From Schinkia azotoformans LMG 9581 (GTDB lineage: Bacteria > Bacillota > Bacilli > Bacillales > Bacillaceae_J), in assembly GCF_000307855.1 (NCBI RefSeq), contig NZ_AJLR01000128.1, positions 1 to 34,041 of the forward strand: a stretch of DNA of 34,041 nucleotides. The letters are read 5' to 3'. This document shows, piece by piece, positions 6,725-15,557 of this stretch (within the stretch, counting starts at the first letter, position 1; each line of letters opens with the position of its first letter). The notes under the pieces are model-generated. The model did no database searches. It saw only the letters and a list, made by a program, of their open reading frames with translations, and had not been told where the DNA came from. A program made the position numbers and the translations under genes.

Positions 6725-9016
6725 ATGAAGAAGAAAGCTATTATATTTAGCTGTTTGTTAGTTTTACCGCAAATTGCTGCAGTCCCATTTGCGAGCGCGG
6801 AATCAGCCGTAATGAAACAAAATCCCGAAGTTGTATCATCAGCTGCTGTTAAAACAATGGCTGCACAGGATCAAACGGTTTCAGCAAAAATTTCTAAAGA
6901 ACAGGCAATTGAAATTGCAAAAAACTTTACGACAGTACCGAAGGATTATACACAACAATCAGTAAGTTATCAAAGCAATTGGTATCCAGGGAATCGTACA
7001 ATCTGGAATATAAATTGGAATCGGCAAACTGAGAATGGTTATGGAAATATCGGTGTAACGGTGGATGCTGAAAATGGTACGGTAATTTCAATGAACCGCT
7101 GGGAGGATACATACAATCAACAGCCATCCTATCCTCCAAAATACAATTGGGAAAGTGCAAAGAAGATTGCCGAGCAATTTTTGCAAGATAAAGCCCCACA
7201 AAAAGCTAATGTTGTAGAATTAGATACTACTAATCTATCTAATCAAAAACCACCTTTACATGGAAATGCAAACTATTACTACTCATTTATGCGTGTGGAA
7301 AATAATATTTCATTCCAGGATCAGTATATTTCAGTCGTTGTTGATGGAAATGGAGAGGTAGTTGGCTACGATTATCGTTGGAATGACGATGTTAAAATTC
7401 CGCCAACTTCAGGCATGATGTCTCAAGCAGACGCTGAGAAAAAAATGAAGGACAGCATGGAGATTCAATTAAAATATCAAACTATCTATAACTATCAAGT
7501 TCGTACTGACAATCAAGGTACAGTTAAATTGGCCTATGATAACCGCTTTAATTATCCATATATTGATGCAAAAACGGGAAAATGGCTCGATTATAGTGGG
7601 AAGCCAATCGAAATGAAGGATTATGCTGCAAAACTTGAACCACTGTCACCTAATAAACCAACACAGACTGCACCAGCAAATAAAGATTTAACACAGGAAC
7701 AGGCAATTGATATAGCGAAAGAACAATTTAACATTCCTGCTGATGCAACCTTGGAGAATATTTACTTTAATGATGTTGATCAATATCAAAAATATCCGGT
7801 TTGGAATTTGAATTGGAGGACTGGGCAAACTTGGATTAATGTATCCGTTAATGGTAAAACGGGTCAAATTACCAATTACTATAAAGAAGATCCAAGCAGA
7901 TATCAGCCATTAAGTGAAGACCAAACAGTCAAGCAGGTTGTGAATTATGAACAAGCTCTCGAAAAAGCTAAGGAAACACTAAAAACATTTGCACCAACAG
8001 AGCTTCATGCGGTAACATTCGACCCGATTCGTAATCCTAAGCCTGAAAATCCTGAGAAAATGAAAGAGTTTTACTTTACTTTCCATCGTCTTGTTGACGG
8101 TATTATTGTCGAGGATCAGTTTATGAGTGTGACCATCTCAACGGAAACTGGCGAAGTCTTCCAATATTATCAAAGCTGGGATCCACAGGCAAAGTTCCCG
8201 GATACAAAAAATGTAGTTTCAGCTGAAAAAGCGAAAGAAGTATATTTTGACAACTTCACGATTGTTCCGAAATATTTGTATATTGAAAATGTAGATTATT
8301 CAACATCAAGACCAATTTACAAGGCCCCGGAAGTAAAAGTGGTATATCATTTAGCAATGAAACCGCAGGATCAAGCTATTTACCTTGATGCTGTAAAAGG
8401 AAAGTGGGTCTCAATGGAGACCGGTGAACCAATTCGCGGAAAAGTTGACGTGAAAGATATTAAAGGACATCCAAATGAAAAAGCACTACAACTATTAATT
8501 GACTACTATGCGATTGATGTTGACGATGCCGGCCTCGTTAAACCAAATGAAGAGATAACTAGAGGCGAAATGGTTAAAATGATGATGCTTGTAACAAATC
8601 CAGACCCATATTATTATAAAATGAACTATATGAGCGGGGACAGACCAGCCACATTTGCTGATGTGCAAAGCAATTCACCTTATTTTGCTTATGTTGAATC
8701 AGCAGTTCAGCAGGGCTTACTAGATAAGTCAAAAGGTGAGTTCAAACCAAATGAAACGGTCACTCGTGAAGAATTAGCTGAAATGATTGTAAAATCAATG
8801 AGATTAGAAAAGCTGGCAGAAGTTCCAAACTTATTTAATATTACCTTTACTGATGCAAATAAAATTAATAATAAAGGCCATGCTGCCATTGTTCATCATT
8901 TGGGCATCATGCCGGCAAAAAATAATAATTTTGAACCGGCTCAAAAAGTGACACGTGGTGCCGGTGCGCAAGTGTTTTATCAATTTTTACAAGAGCGTGG
9001 GAAATACAGTCGTTAA
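6725..9016 (+). CDS. Secreted S-layer-homology protein with YcdB/YcdC-type repeats
   Basis: 763 aa. Residues 1-25 are a signal peptide (MKKKAIIFSCLLVLPQIAAV..FASA). Two long repeats follow, about residues 50-300 and 320-570, each beginning with 'ITxEQAIxIAK.F..P' and containing 'W.lnW' and 'V.vdaxTGxi..y' strands, the PepSY-like YcdB/YcdC architecture. Three SLH modules close the protein (about 580-640, 645-705 and 710-763) with the usual 'F.Dv...y...v..a...Gll....g.F.P...vTR.E.a' pattern, so it should attach to pyruvylated wall polysaccharide. The start is ATG 6725, chosen because AAGGAGG precedes it; the upstream in-frame ATG 6689 would put the site inside the gene. The ECF-type promoter suggests envelope-stress control. 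The role of the repeats is unknown. Confidence 0.88.
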   Translation: MKKKAIIFSCLLVLPQIAAVPFASAESAVMKQNPEVVSSAAVKTMAAQDQTVSAKISKEQAIEIAKNFTTVPKDYTQQSVSYQSNWYPGNRTIWNINWNRQTENGYGNIGVTVDAENGTVISMNRWEDTYNQQPSYPPKYNWESAKKIAEQFLQDKAPQKANVVELDTTNLSNQKPPLHGNANYYYSFMRVENNISFQDQYISVVVDGNGEVVGYDYRWNDDVKIPPTSGMMSQADAEKKMKDSMEIQLKYQTIYNYQVRTDNQGTVKLAYDNRFNYPYIDAKTGKWLDYSGKPIEMKDYAAKLEPLSPNKPTQTAPANKDLTQEQAIDIAKEQFNIPADATLENIYFNDVDQYQKYPVWNLNWRTGQTWINVSVNGKTGQITNYYKEDPSRYQPLSEDQTVKQVVNYEQALEKAKETLKTFAPTELHAVTFDPIRNPKPENPEKMKEFYFTFHRLVDGIIVEDQFMSVTISTETGEVFQYYQSWDPQAKFPDTKNVVSAEKAKEVYFDNFTIVPKYLYIENVDYSTSRPIYKAPEVKVVYHLAMKPQDQAIYLDAVKGKWVSMETGEPIRGKVDVKDIKGHPNEKALQLLIDYYAIDVDDAGLVKPNEEITRGEMVKMMMLVTNPDPYYYKMNYMSGDRPATFADVQSNSPYFAYVESAVQQGLLDKSKGEFKPNETVTREELAEMIVKSMRLEKLAEVPNLFNITFTDANKINNKGHAAIVHHLGIMPAKNNNFEPAQKVTRGAGAQVFYQFLQERGKYSR

Positions 9017-9034
9017 TGAAATTTCCTGAACTAA

Positions 9035-9072
9035 GAAAGGGGCTACCTCTAACAAACGGAGTAGCCTCTTTC
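9035..9072. terminator. Shared hairpin between convergent genes
   Basis: GAAAGGGGCTAC / GTAGCCTCTTTC, 12-bp stem with one G-U and a 14-base loop. No long T-run beyond the stem, but it sits exactly between two convergent genes. Confidence 0.6.
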
Positions 9073-9080
9073 AAATGATT

Positions 9081-10496
9081 TCATATTAATTTTTTTACAT
9101 TAAAGTTATCCTCTAATAATGCCCAATTTTGTGGGTAGGCGTAGCCTAATGCCCAGTAACTAACACCGCGTAGATTAAATTCCTTGACTAAATCAAATTT
9201 TGCTTGGGCGCTGCGTGCATCTTCAAACCAAACTTCATGCTCTTTACCTTCATTATCTACATATCGGAAATGTGGGGATTGTGTCGCTTCATCGTAATGG
9301 ATCGTGGCATTGTGTGTTACGGCTAGCCTTACCGCTTCTTGGACACCGAAGGTTCTAGCGGATTGACCTTTCACATGTGGCAGCACCCAATCGCGGGCAT
9401 AGATTTGGAATCCTAAGAAAATTTTTTCCGGAGGCATCACGCTTGCGGCATATTGGATGACGCGCCTCATTTGGTTAATTGGTGAAATTGCTTGTGGCGG
9501 GCCAAGTCGGTAACCCCATTCATAGGTCATTAAAACGACAAAATCAGCGATTCGTCCATGGGCAGCATAATCATGTGCTGTGTAAAGCAGCCCTGATTGA
9601 GCAGCACTCGTTTTTGGTGCAAGTGCACTGGAGACAAAATAGCCCTTCGGATGTAGGCGATCGACTGCCATCTGCATAAAACGATTGTAATTTTCTCGAT
9701 CCTCTGGTAAAACATTTTCGAAATCGACATTTAAACCGCGATATCCTTTTTCATCCATAACTTTAATGGCATTTGTTAGGACCTTTTCACTTAATTCCTG
9801 GCTCGCTAAAATCTTATTTGCTAAATTGGAACCAAGTGAAGTCGACGTGAAGTTCGTAATCGACATCATTGGAACGACATTATTTGCATAAGCGGCAGAA
9901 ATGGCTAACCGGTCTGGGAAGGGCTCTAACGTTCCGTCTTCTTTAATCATATAAGCAAATGGACTTAGATAGGTTAGATGACGGCCAACTTCATTAATCG
10001 AATTCGCGGCAGCCTGTTCACTTCCTTGGTACGTATAAGCATTAACCTCGATTGTTGGTTTTGGTCTAGGAATGATTAAATGGGTACCAACATGAATTAA
10101 ATTCGGGTCTTGAATATGATTTTCGCGGACAATCGCTTGAACAGTAGTGCCAAAGCGTCTTGCAATGATTGATAGTGTATCACCTGATTGAACAACATAG
10201 GTAAGTGGTGGGATGATCAATTTGGTCCCGGGATATAAAAGATTAGGATTCGTAAGTTGGTTAGCTTGAATAATTGAATTTGTTGTGACACCGTATTTCT
10301 GTGCAATGGACCATAATGTTTCTCCCGATTTAATTACATGAGTTGTGCCGGATACGGGAATAATCAAGGATTGGCCGATCACAAGTTGATTTGGAAATTG
10401 CAGTCCGTTGATTTCTACAATTGAATTTATATTCACGTTGTAACGACTAGCAATTTGCCAAAGCGTATCTCCGCTTCTTACAACATGTATAAGCAA
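9081..10496 (-). CDS. LysM-GH18 spore cortex-lytic enzyme, YaaH/SleL type
   Basis: 471 aa. Three LysM modules (about 3-48, 52-97 and 100-145; each 'V.sGDTLW.IA..y') precede a glycoside hydrolase 18 barrel (about 152-471). The GH18 strand-4 motif is GLNVDFENV, with the catalytic Glu about residue 260 and an Asp two residues before; the usual first Asp of DxxDxDxE is Asn. Homologues (YaaH, SleL) are N-acetylglucosaminidases that degrade cortex fragments during germination; they lack a signal peptide and begin directly with LysM, as here. The start is TTG 10496, because GGAGGAG lies 6 bases upstream; an ATG 18 bases earlier would contain that site. Spore role is from family knowledge. Confidence 0.85.
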   Translation of the reverse strand: MLIHVVRSGDTLWQIASRYNVNINSIVEINGLQFPNQLVIGQSLIIPVSGTTHVIKSGETLWSIAQKYGVTTNSIIQANQLTNPNLLYPGTKLIIPPLTYVVQSGDTLSIIARRFGTTVQAIVRENHIQDPNLIHVGTHLIIPRPKPTIEVNAYTYQGSEQAAANSINEVGRHLTYLSPFAYMIKEDGTLEPFPDRLAISAAYANNVVPMMSITNFTSTSLGSNLANKILASQELSEKVLTNAIKVMDEKGYRGLNVDFENVLPEDRENYNRFMQMAVDRLHPKGYFVSSALAPKTSAAQSGLLYTAHDYAAHGRIADFVVLMTYEWGYRLGPPQAISPINQMRRVIQYAASVMPPEKIFLGFQIYARDWVLPHVKGQSARTFGVQEAVRLAVTHNATIHYDEATQSPHFRYVDNEGKEHEVWFEDARSAQAKFDLVKEFNLRGVSYWALGYAYPQNWALLEDNFNVKKLI

Positions 10497-10610
10497 CTTT
10501 ATCTCCTCCAACATGATTCAATAATGTACTATATATGCAATAGTTGTGATTGTGTGTTTTGTCTATATTGAAAAAAACTCACTTTAAAGTCAATTAGAGA
10601 ATATTAATTA

Positions 10611-10619
10611 TGCTATAAT
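10611..10619 (+). promoter_or_regulatory. Extended -10 promoter of topB
   Basis: TG-C-TATAAT, 38 bases before the start codon of topB. The -35 region is poor, which an extended -10 can compensate. Confidence 0.6.
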
Positions 10620-10656
10620 TTAATTCGAGTCAGGTAAATAAGGAGTTGGCTAATGA

Positions 10657-12804
10657 ATGGTTGCCGTCATTTTAACTGAAAAGCCATCGGTTGCTAAAAA
10701 TATTGCTGATGCACTAAAAATAAAAGGAAAACAAGATGGATATTATGAGGGTAATGGCTATTGTATAACATGGGCATTTGGGCATCTTTTACAGCTCTAT
10801 GATGCGAAGGATTATGAGCCTTCAATGAAAAGCTGGAAAATGGAGAAATTTCCTTTTATCCCGGATTCGTTCCGCTACAAAGTAAAATCCAGCCCAAAGA
10901 ACCGTGACTTTAAGGATGCCGGTGCTGAAAAGCAGTTAAAAACAATCTATCGCTTAATGAAACGACCCGATGTCGACACGATTATTTCCGCTTGCGACTA
11001 TGATCGTGAAGGGCAAATTATCGGAGATACAATTATTTATAATTTGAAGGTAAATAAGCCGGTATTTAGGCTCCTTCTTAACGAATGGACACCGGATGAA
11101 GTGCTGAAAGGTCTGGATTCACTTAAATCTAATGAAGAGTTAAGACCGCTTCAAGATGCTGGTATTAGTAGACAATGGTCTGACTGGGTTATCGGCATCA
11201 ATCTAACATCAGTTGCCACGTTAAAATATCAAAAAGGCAAAGGACAAGCTCTAAACATAGGAAGAGTGCTTTTACCAACCCTAAAGATCATTTATGACCG
11301 TGATCAGGAAATCAAAAATTTCAAGCCGGAAAATTACTACAAATTGAATGCTACTTTTCAAACCTCTAACAACGAAAGTTATGATGCTGTTTATCAAGAG
11401 GATAAGGAAGAAAAATTTAAAGATCCTACTCACCTAGAGAAGATTCAGCAGGCTTTAGCAGGGAAAAAGGGTCAAGTTCTCGATAAACAAGTGGAGCATA
11501 AAAAAGAATATCCCCCTTACCTTTTTAATCTTTCGAATCTCCAAGGAACGATTACAAGCAAATACAAAGGTTGGACGTCAGATAAGGTATTAAAAGTTGC
11601 ACAAAGCTTGTATGAGAAAAAATTCATTACATATCCACGTACAGCAAGCGTTGTGTTAGAGGAAAGTTTAGTGGGTAGGGCTGCCAAGGTTTTGGAAGGT
11701 TTAAAACAAGGCCATCCGTTCGCAAATGAAATTAATTTTTCAAAACTAAAGCGGGTATTTGATAACTCAAAGGTTGAAAGCCATAGTGCGATTATTCCAA
11801 CCTATTTAAAACCAAAGTCACTAACAAGTGATGAAGAAATTGTTTATTCAGCGATTAAAAATCGATTTATTGCCCAATTTATGCCGATTGCTGAATATGA
11901 GGAAACGAAAATTACAACGGGTGTTGATGGTGTTCCAGGTTTTTTTCATTCGCAAGGAAAGGTGCAGCTCATAGAAGGCTGGAAAAAAGTTGAAAAAATA
12001 GAATCGAAAGATACAATTTTACCGTTTGTAGAAATGAATGAAATGGTTGCAATCGAAAAGCATGAATTGACTTCTCACGTAACGAAACCTCCCAAACACC
12101 ATACTGAAAAAACACTACTCCGTGTCATGGAAACATGCGGGAAGAACTTTAAAGAAGAAGACAATGAGGAAATGCTTGTTTCGATTTTGAGTGGCTTCAG
12201 TATTGGAACTCCAGCTACAAGAGCTGAAACAATAAAAAAACTGAAGGATGTAGGATATATTACAACTCAAAATAAAAACCTGCTCTGCACAGAGCTTGGT
12301 GAAAAATTAGTAGAAACGTTTCCGATTAAAGATCTTTTTGATCTTGAATTCACTGGCCGTATAGAAAAAACGCTGGCAGATATTGAAAAACGAAAATATC
12401 GGAAAGATGATTTTCTAAAGGTAATCTTTAATTTTACGGTAGATTCTGTGTTGAAAATAAAGGCGGACCAAGAAGTGACGATCCATGAAGTGGAGACAGC
12501 GAAAAAATCAGTAGAAGTTTTAGGTAAATGCCCGTTATGCGGTCATGCAGTAATTGAAGGCCAAAAGGGCTTTGGCTGCAGCAATTGGAAAAATGGCTGT
12601 AAATTTGTGATTTGGAAGAATGATAAGTTTTTGGCTTCGATGAAAAAGAAGCCAACGAAGACGATGGTAAAATCTCTCCTGAAAAATGGTGTTGCACAGG
12701 TAAAAGGATTAACAAGTAAGAATGGCAATAAGTTTGACGCCAATCTTCGTTATGTGAAAAATCCTGATAATGAATATTTTAGCTGGAAGATGGAGTTTAA
12801 CTGA
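10657..12804 (+). CDS. topB: DNA topoisomerase III (type IA)
   Basis: 715 aa; B. subtilis TopB is of similar length. It cuts one DNA strand through a 5'-phosphotyrosine and passes the other, relaxing negative supercoils and decatenating. The Toprim domain has E8 in LTEKPSVAKN and the D114-x-D116-x-E118 triad in SACDYDREGQ; the active-site tyrosine is Y326 in FITYPRTAS, followed by R328. A C-terminal four-cysteine zinc ribbon (C625, C628, C641, C648) ends the protein. AAGGAG lies 11 bases before ATG 10657; another ATG 4 bases upstream is out of frame. Monocistronic with its own terminator. It looks like a normal chromosomal copy, not a plasmid relaxosome one. Confidence 0.93.
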   Translation: MVAVILTEKPSVAKNIADALKIKGKQDGYYEGNGYCITWAFGHLLQLYDAKDYEPSMKSWKMEKFPFIPDSFRYKVKSSPKNRDFKDAGAEKQLKTIYRLMKRPDVDTIISACDYDREGQIIGDTIIYNLKVNKPVFRLLLNEWTPDEVLKGLDSLKSNEELRPLQDAGISRQWSDWVIGINLTSVATLKYQKGKGQALNIGRVLLPTLKIIYDRDQEIKNFKPENYYKLNATFQTSNNESYDAVYQEDKEEKFKDPTHLEKIQQALAGKKGQVLDKQVEHKKEYPPYLFNLSNLQGTITSKYKGWTSDKVLKVAQSLYEKKFITYPRTASVVLEESLVGRAAKVLEGLKQGHPFANEINFSKLKRVFDNSKVESHSAIIPTYLKPKSLTSDEEIVYSAIKNRFIAQFMPIAEYEETKITTGVDGVPGFFHSQGKVQLIEGWKKVEKIESKDTILPFVEMNEMVAIEKHELTSHVTKPPKHHTEKTLLRVMETCGKNFKEEDNEEMLVSILSGFSIGTPATRAETIKKLKDVGYITTQNKNLLCTELGEKLVETFPIKDLFDLEFTGRIEKTLADIEKRKYRKDDFLKVIFNFTVDSVLKIKADQEVTIHEVETAKKSVEVLGKCPLCGHAVIEGQKGFGCSNWKNGCKFVIWKNDKFLASMKKKPTKTMVKSLLKNGVAQVKGLTSKNGNKFDANLRYVKNPDNEYFSWKMEFN

Positions 12805-12828
12805 TAACTTGGGATAGTTGGATCGATA

Positions 12829-12866
12829 GACGCTAGAGTTTACAATGCTCTGGCGTTTATTTTTTA
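12829..12866 (+). terminator. Terminator of topB
   Basis: ACGCTAGAG / CTCTGGCGT with a 9-base loop, followed by TTATTTTTT. Confidence 0.85.
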
Positions 12867-12884
12867 AATAATACCGGTGAAAAA

Positions 12885-13446
12885 TCAACATCTTTTATCC
12901 AGATATTTGCTTGTTTCTTCTTGCCTACGTACCCATATTAGAGAAGATCCTACAACTTGAGGATCATCATCTAACTCATTTTCTCTTGGAAATGTAATTT
13001 GCTCCTGATTTCCTGAGCTTAAATCTATCTGATATAGAGAGATGAACATTTTGGGAACTGGTCCCTCTTCCCACGCTTTGTTTTCCTGTGACCGTGCGAC
13101 GATCACTTCGGAAGGTGACAGCCATTCCAAATCTAGGTCTACATAACCTTTTGGTGTATATTCTACCTGCTTGGCGGATACATCAATATCAGCAATTTTT
13201 GTGATCTTATTTTCAACAAAAAACCGTCCTTTTTCCATTTAGATCCCATTCAAAGCCACTAACACTATAAGACCACTGGGGTGAATACACATATTTATCT
13301 TTGGTAAGCTGAATTACTTGATCTCCCTCTTTCATCCATAACTGGTGGTCACGAACAAACGTAGCCTTCAATGGCACTTCTGCATTCGTCACAGAAATAA
13401 ACTGAAGCATGAATAATGTCATTAGTAATAGAATTTTTATTGGCAC
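12885..13446 (-). pseudogene. TolB-like beta-propeller gene, frameshifted and internally deleted
   Basis: A GTG at 13446 behind GGAGGGG starts a signal-peptide-like stretch (IKILLLMTLFMLQFISVTNA) and one propeller-type strand set (DHQLWMKEGDQVIQLTKDKY). The frame then stops near 13213. Reading resumes in another frame (RFFVENKITKIADIDVSA, later YTPKGYVDLDLEWLSPSEVI) to 12885. Removing one T from the TTTTTT run at about 13218-13223 joins the two frames as ..GKRTVFVENKI. The joined protein is only about 185 aa, whereas secreted propeller proteins of this kind are 300 aa or more; the missing part appears to lie after QWSY in the first half. The last visible repeat (LIWVRRQEETSKYLDKRC) also ends early. 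Likely non-functional. Confidence 0.7.
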
Positions 13447-13652
13447 GCCATCCCCTCCTGCTATTAGATTTATCTAGAGAATTCAAGTTGATGCTTTGTT
13501 TTAAGTGAATAGTCTTTCGAAACAGTCTTTATTTTACTAAAGGATTCAAAACGCGAAGAAGAAAAAATTTAGTAAATATCAAAGCCTTTTTTACTAAATA
13601 ATGTAAAATAAGAATTGGAATTAATTTAATAGTCCGAAATGAGGTATTGTTC

Positions 13653-14345
13653 ATGAAACTGTATTTCAGAAAGTTACTTATCATGTGTAGTGTGGTCCTA
13701 TTAAGCGTCGCCCTATTCATTTATGTCAGTTTTAGTGGGTTCCCTTGGAAGAAGTATACGGTTGGTAAGGAAATACAAGCATATCTAGACGAACGTTATG
13801 ATCAGCCTTTTTTAATTAAAGACCGCTTATATAATTTTAAGGACGGTAAATATGGAATTAAGGCTACACCGGTTAAAGAAGCCGATCTACAATTTACAGC
13901 TTGGGAAGGCTACGGTGATTACGAATATATTGATTACTATCCTGAAGCTGTATGGGAGAAGCAAGTTTATGATGATTTTGAAGAAATAGTAAATAAAATA
14001 TATCCGGATCATACGATGTACAATGCTTCAACGGCTATGGGGTTTGGAAACGAACTTGTGAAAGGGCCAGAAATCCCAAGTTATAGGGACGTTGATGTGC
14101 TGACTAGTATTGCCATAAGCACGAGGGGTAGTGTAGTTGGCAACGATTCAGAGTTTGCAAGAATGCTAGCCATTCTTTCCGAAATAAAAAAAGCGGAGGC
14201 CAATATTGAAGTTTCTTTTCATTATTACCGAACAACAGAACAAAAAATAGAGTATCTTCATTTTGATCGTACAATAATCAATAAAATTACTACAATTGAA
14301 GATGTCAAGAAAATGGCGAGAATGAGTGTATGGGTGAACAATTAA
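13653..14345 (+). CDS. Membrane-anchored YfjL-like protein, 230 aa
   Basis: One N-terminal hydrophobic helix (LLIMCSVVLLSVALFIYVSF) anchors an extracytoplasmic domain of about 200 aa rich in aromatic and acidic residues, with 'QAYLDERYDQPFLIKDRLYNFKDGKYGIKA' as its opening region. The same layout (anchor, then Q..YL..ky...f.v.d..y....) recurs in the gene at 29726, so these look like paralogues; the pattern fits what is annotated as YfjL-like in Bacillus, an uncharacterised group. The start is ATG 13653 with GAGGT 7 bases upstream; TTG 13647 would be too close to that site. It is followed by a small membrane gene 37 bases later, perhaps in one transcript. Confidence 0.65.
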   Translation: MKLYFRKLLIMCSVVLLSVALFIYVSFSGFPWKKYTVGKEIQAYLDERYDQPFLIKDRLYNFKDGKYGIKATPVKEADLQFTAWEGYGDYEYIDYYPEAVWEKQVYDDFEEIVNKIYPDHTMYNASTAMGFGNELVKGPEIPSYRDVDVLTSIAISTRGSVVGNDSEFARMLAILSEIKKAEANIEVSFHYYRTTEQKIEYLHFDRTIINKITTIEDVKKMARMSVWVNN

Positions 14346-14382
14346 AACAATTGGAAAAATGGCTAAAATTGAGGGGGATTTG

Positions 14383-14598
14383 ATGAGAGACAAAGAAACT
14401 CTAGAGCAAAAAAGGGAAAGATTAAGGCAACAAGAAATTAGAAATAATCCAACCGGCAAACTAAACGATTCTTTAAACAGAGCTCAAAATGGAAATCTTG
14501 TCGATTTGGTAGGTAGTTTAGGATGGAAAGGTACTGCCATACTTATTCTAGTAATAGTATTAGGATTTATAATTTATTCCGTCTTCTTCGCTAACTAG
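14383..14598 (+). CDS. Small tail-anchored membrane protein (probable DUF6366), 71 aa
   Basis: ATG 14383 follows GAGGGGG with 6 bases of spacing. The N-terminal 45 residues are highly charged (ETLEQKRERLRQQEIRNNPT) and include NPTGKLNDSLNRAQNGNLVD; then GSLGWKGTAILILVIVLGF starts a single C-terminal membrane helix. I believe this arrangement, with 'NLVDLVGSLGWKGT' before the helix, is that of the Bacillus DUF6366 family, from memory. Function unknown. An upstream ATG at 14359 lacks a ribosome site. Confidence 0.65.
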   Translation: MRDKETLEQKRERLRQQEIRNNPTGKLNDSLNRAQNGNLVDLVGSLGWKGTAILILVIVLGFIIYSVFFAN

Positions 14599-14656
14599 GG
14601 CAAGAGTTCAAGATTGCTATTTCTATTTTGAATAAAGGGTCATTTTATAACCAAAC

Positions 14657-14684
14657 GAAGATTGCGGTGGCAACATCTTCTTTA
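14657..14684 (+). terminator. Probable terminator after the DUF6366-like gene
   Basis: GAAGAT-TGC-GGTG-GCA-AC-ATCTTC hairpin followed by TTTA. T-run is short. Confidence 0.5.
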
Positions 14685-14842
14685 TAGAGTGGCAGGTTAC
14701 TTAAAGAAGGGCATTGGATTTCTTTTGGTAAAAAAGTAGAGGGGTGTTTTTTGTGAAATAAAACTATGCAGAAATGACTTAATCATAGATTAGAAAAGTG
14801 CTTCACTACAATACATAGAATTGAATGAATTGGATTAGTTGG

Positions 14843-14935
14843 AACGCCGCATGCGGTGAAAGTCGCACGTACGGTGTGAGCGGGGAAAAGGTGACGATAA
14901 CTTCAAAGCCTGACCTATCCGTATCAATAAGTGAA
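14843..14935 (+). mobile_element. 3' end of a group II intron (domains V and VI), relic without reverse transcriptase
   Basis: 14843-14877 folds into a domain V hairpin: ACGCCG pairs with CGGTGT, a 2-base bulge region follows, then TGCGGT / AGTCGCA-side pairing closes a GAAA tetraloop. The 5' triad reads CGC, a known variant of the AGC catalytic triad in bacterial introns. Downstream, the GGGGAAAAGGTGACGATAAC stretch and CTGACCTATCCGTAT match my memory of domain VI and the 3' splice end of Bacillus group II introns, with a candidate bulged branch A in CCTGACCTA. No reverse transcriptase/maturase frame and no domain I are present within 250 bases upstream, so the element is 5'-truncated and immobile. 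Confidence 0.72.
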
Positions 14936-15192
14936 GACGCATTTTTCTTGAATAGTTGGAAACATAATTTACCAACAAAATAAACTTCACGTTCTTTATC
15001 TCCTTCGCCCCTTACAATAGGAGAACGATCAGATCAACTAGAACTGTTCATTTCTAATGAGACAATTTCTTCAATTCGCCAACCTGTTGAGAACATAAAT
15101 TCAAATAAAGCCTTTTCCATGGATGTATGGCAAGCCTATCGTATATGCTCTCTTTCCCTTTTGGTTAAATTTGGGGATTGCCAAGCGCATCG
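14936..15192 (-). pseudogene. Tyrosine recombinase/integrase relic
   Basis: On the minus strand one frame reads PNLTKRERE HIR-stop-ACHTSMEKALFEFMF, STGWRIEEIVSLE (the box I segment with catalytic Arg), stop, then SDRSPIVRGEGDKEREVYF and VGKLCFQLFKKNASS. This is the pattern of a XerC/XerD-like catalytic domain: helix 'kALfefmystG.RieEivsL', then beta strands 'ivrGKGdKeReVyf'. Two in-frame stops (TAG in place of probable CAG, and TGA) and absent N-terminal and C-terminal (H-x-x-R, Tyr) parts show decay. The C-terminal side abuts the intron 3' end, so the intron probably inserted antisense into the integrase gene and both then eroded. Confidence 0.65.
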
Positions 15193-15302
15193 AAAAGAAA
15201 ACTTAATAGGCAGAATATTAAGCTGAAGTGGCAGGATAATAAACCAAATGTAGTGTGGGTTTCGGGGAAATTACACTTAGACGTTGTTAAGGGGTTGGAA
15301 TT

Positions 15303-15557
15303 TTGGGGATAGTTTTGATAAACTTGCTAATCCTTTTTGGGGTTATTGCTTTAGTTGAGATACCTAAACATTTTATAAAATCTAAAAATACTAAACTTGT
15401 TAGTTTTATATCGTACTTGTTGATGGGAATATTCGCATTTCTTGTAGGAGAGTATGTACTATTTGATTTTTCAAATTTTGCTTATACATTAGCAATATCG
15501 TTTATTATTGTTGCATTCATATCCCTTATTTCAAATAATAAGACCAGCAATGATTAA
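15303..15557 (+). CDS. Small hypothetical membrane protein, 84 aa
   Basis: TTG start with AAGGGG 8 bases upstream. Three hydrophobic helices (about residues 3-20, 32-52 and 58-78) separated by short charged turns (KHFIKSKNTK) and a polar C-terminus. I do not recognise the family. It lies alone just beyond the integrase relic; a hairpin at 15723 may terminate it. Confidence 0.55.
   Translation: MGIVLINLLILFGVIALVEIPKHFIKSKNTKLVSFISYLLMGIFAFLVGEYVLFDFSNFAYTLAISFIIVAFISLISNNKTSND

Noticed and set aside
12885-13446. Programmed ribosomal frameshift rejoining the TolB-like frames
   Set aside because: The T6 run could slip, but the protein is also internally deleted and shortened, which fits decay better.
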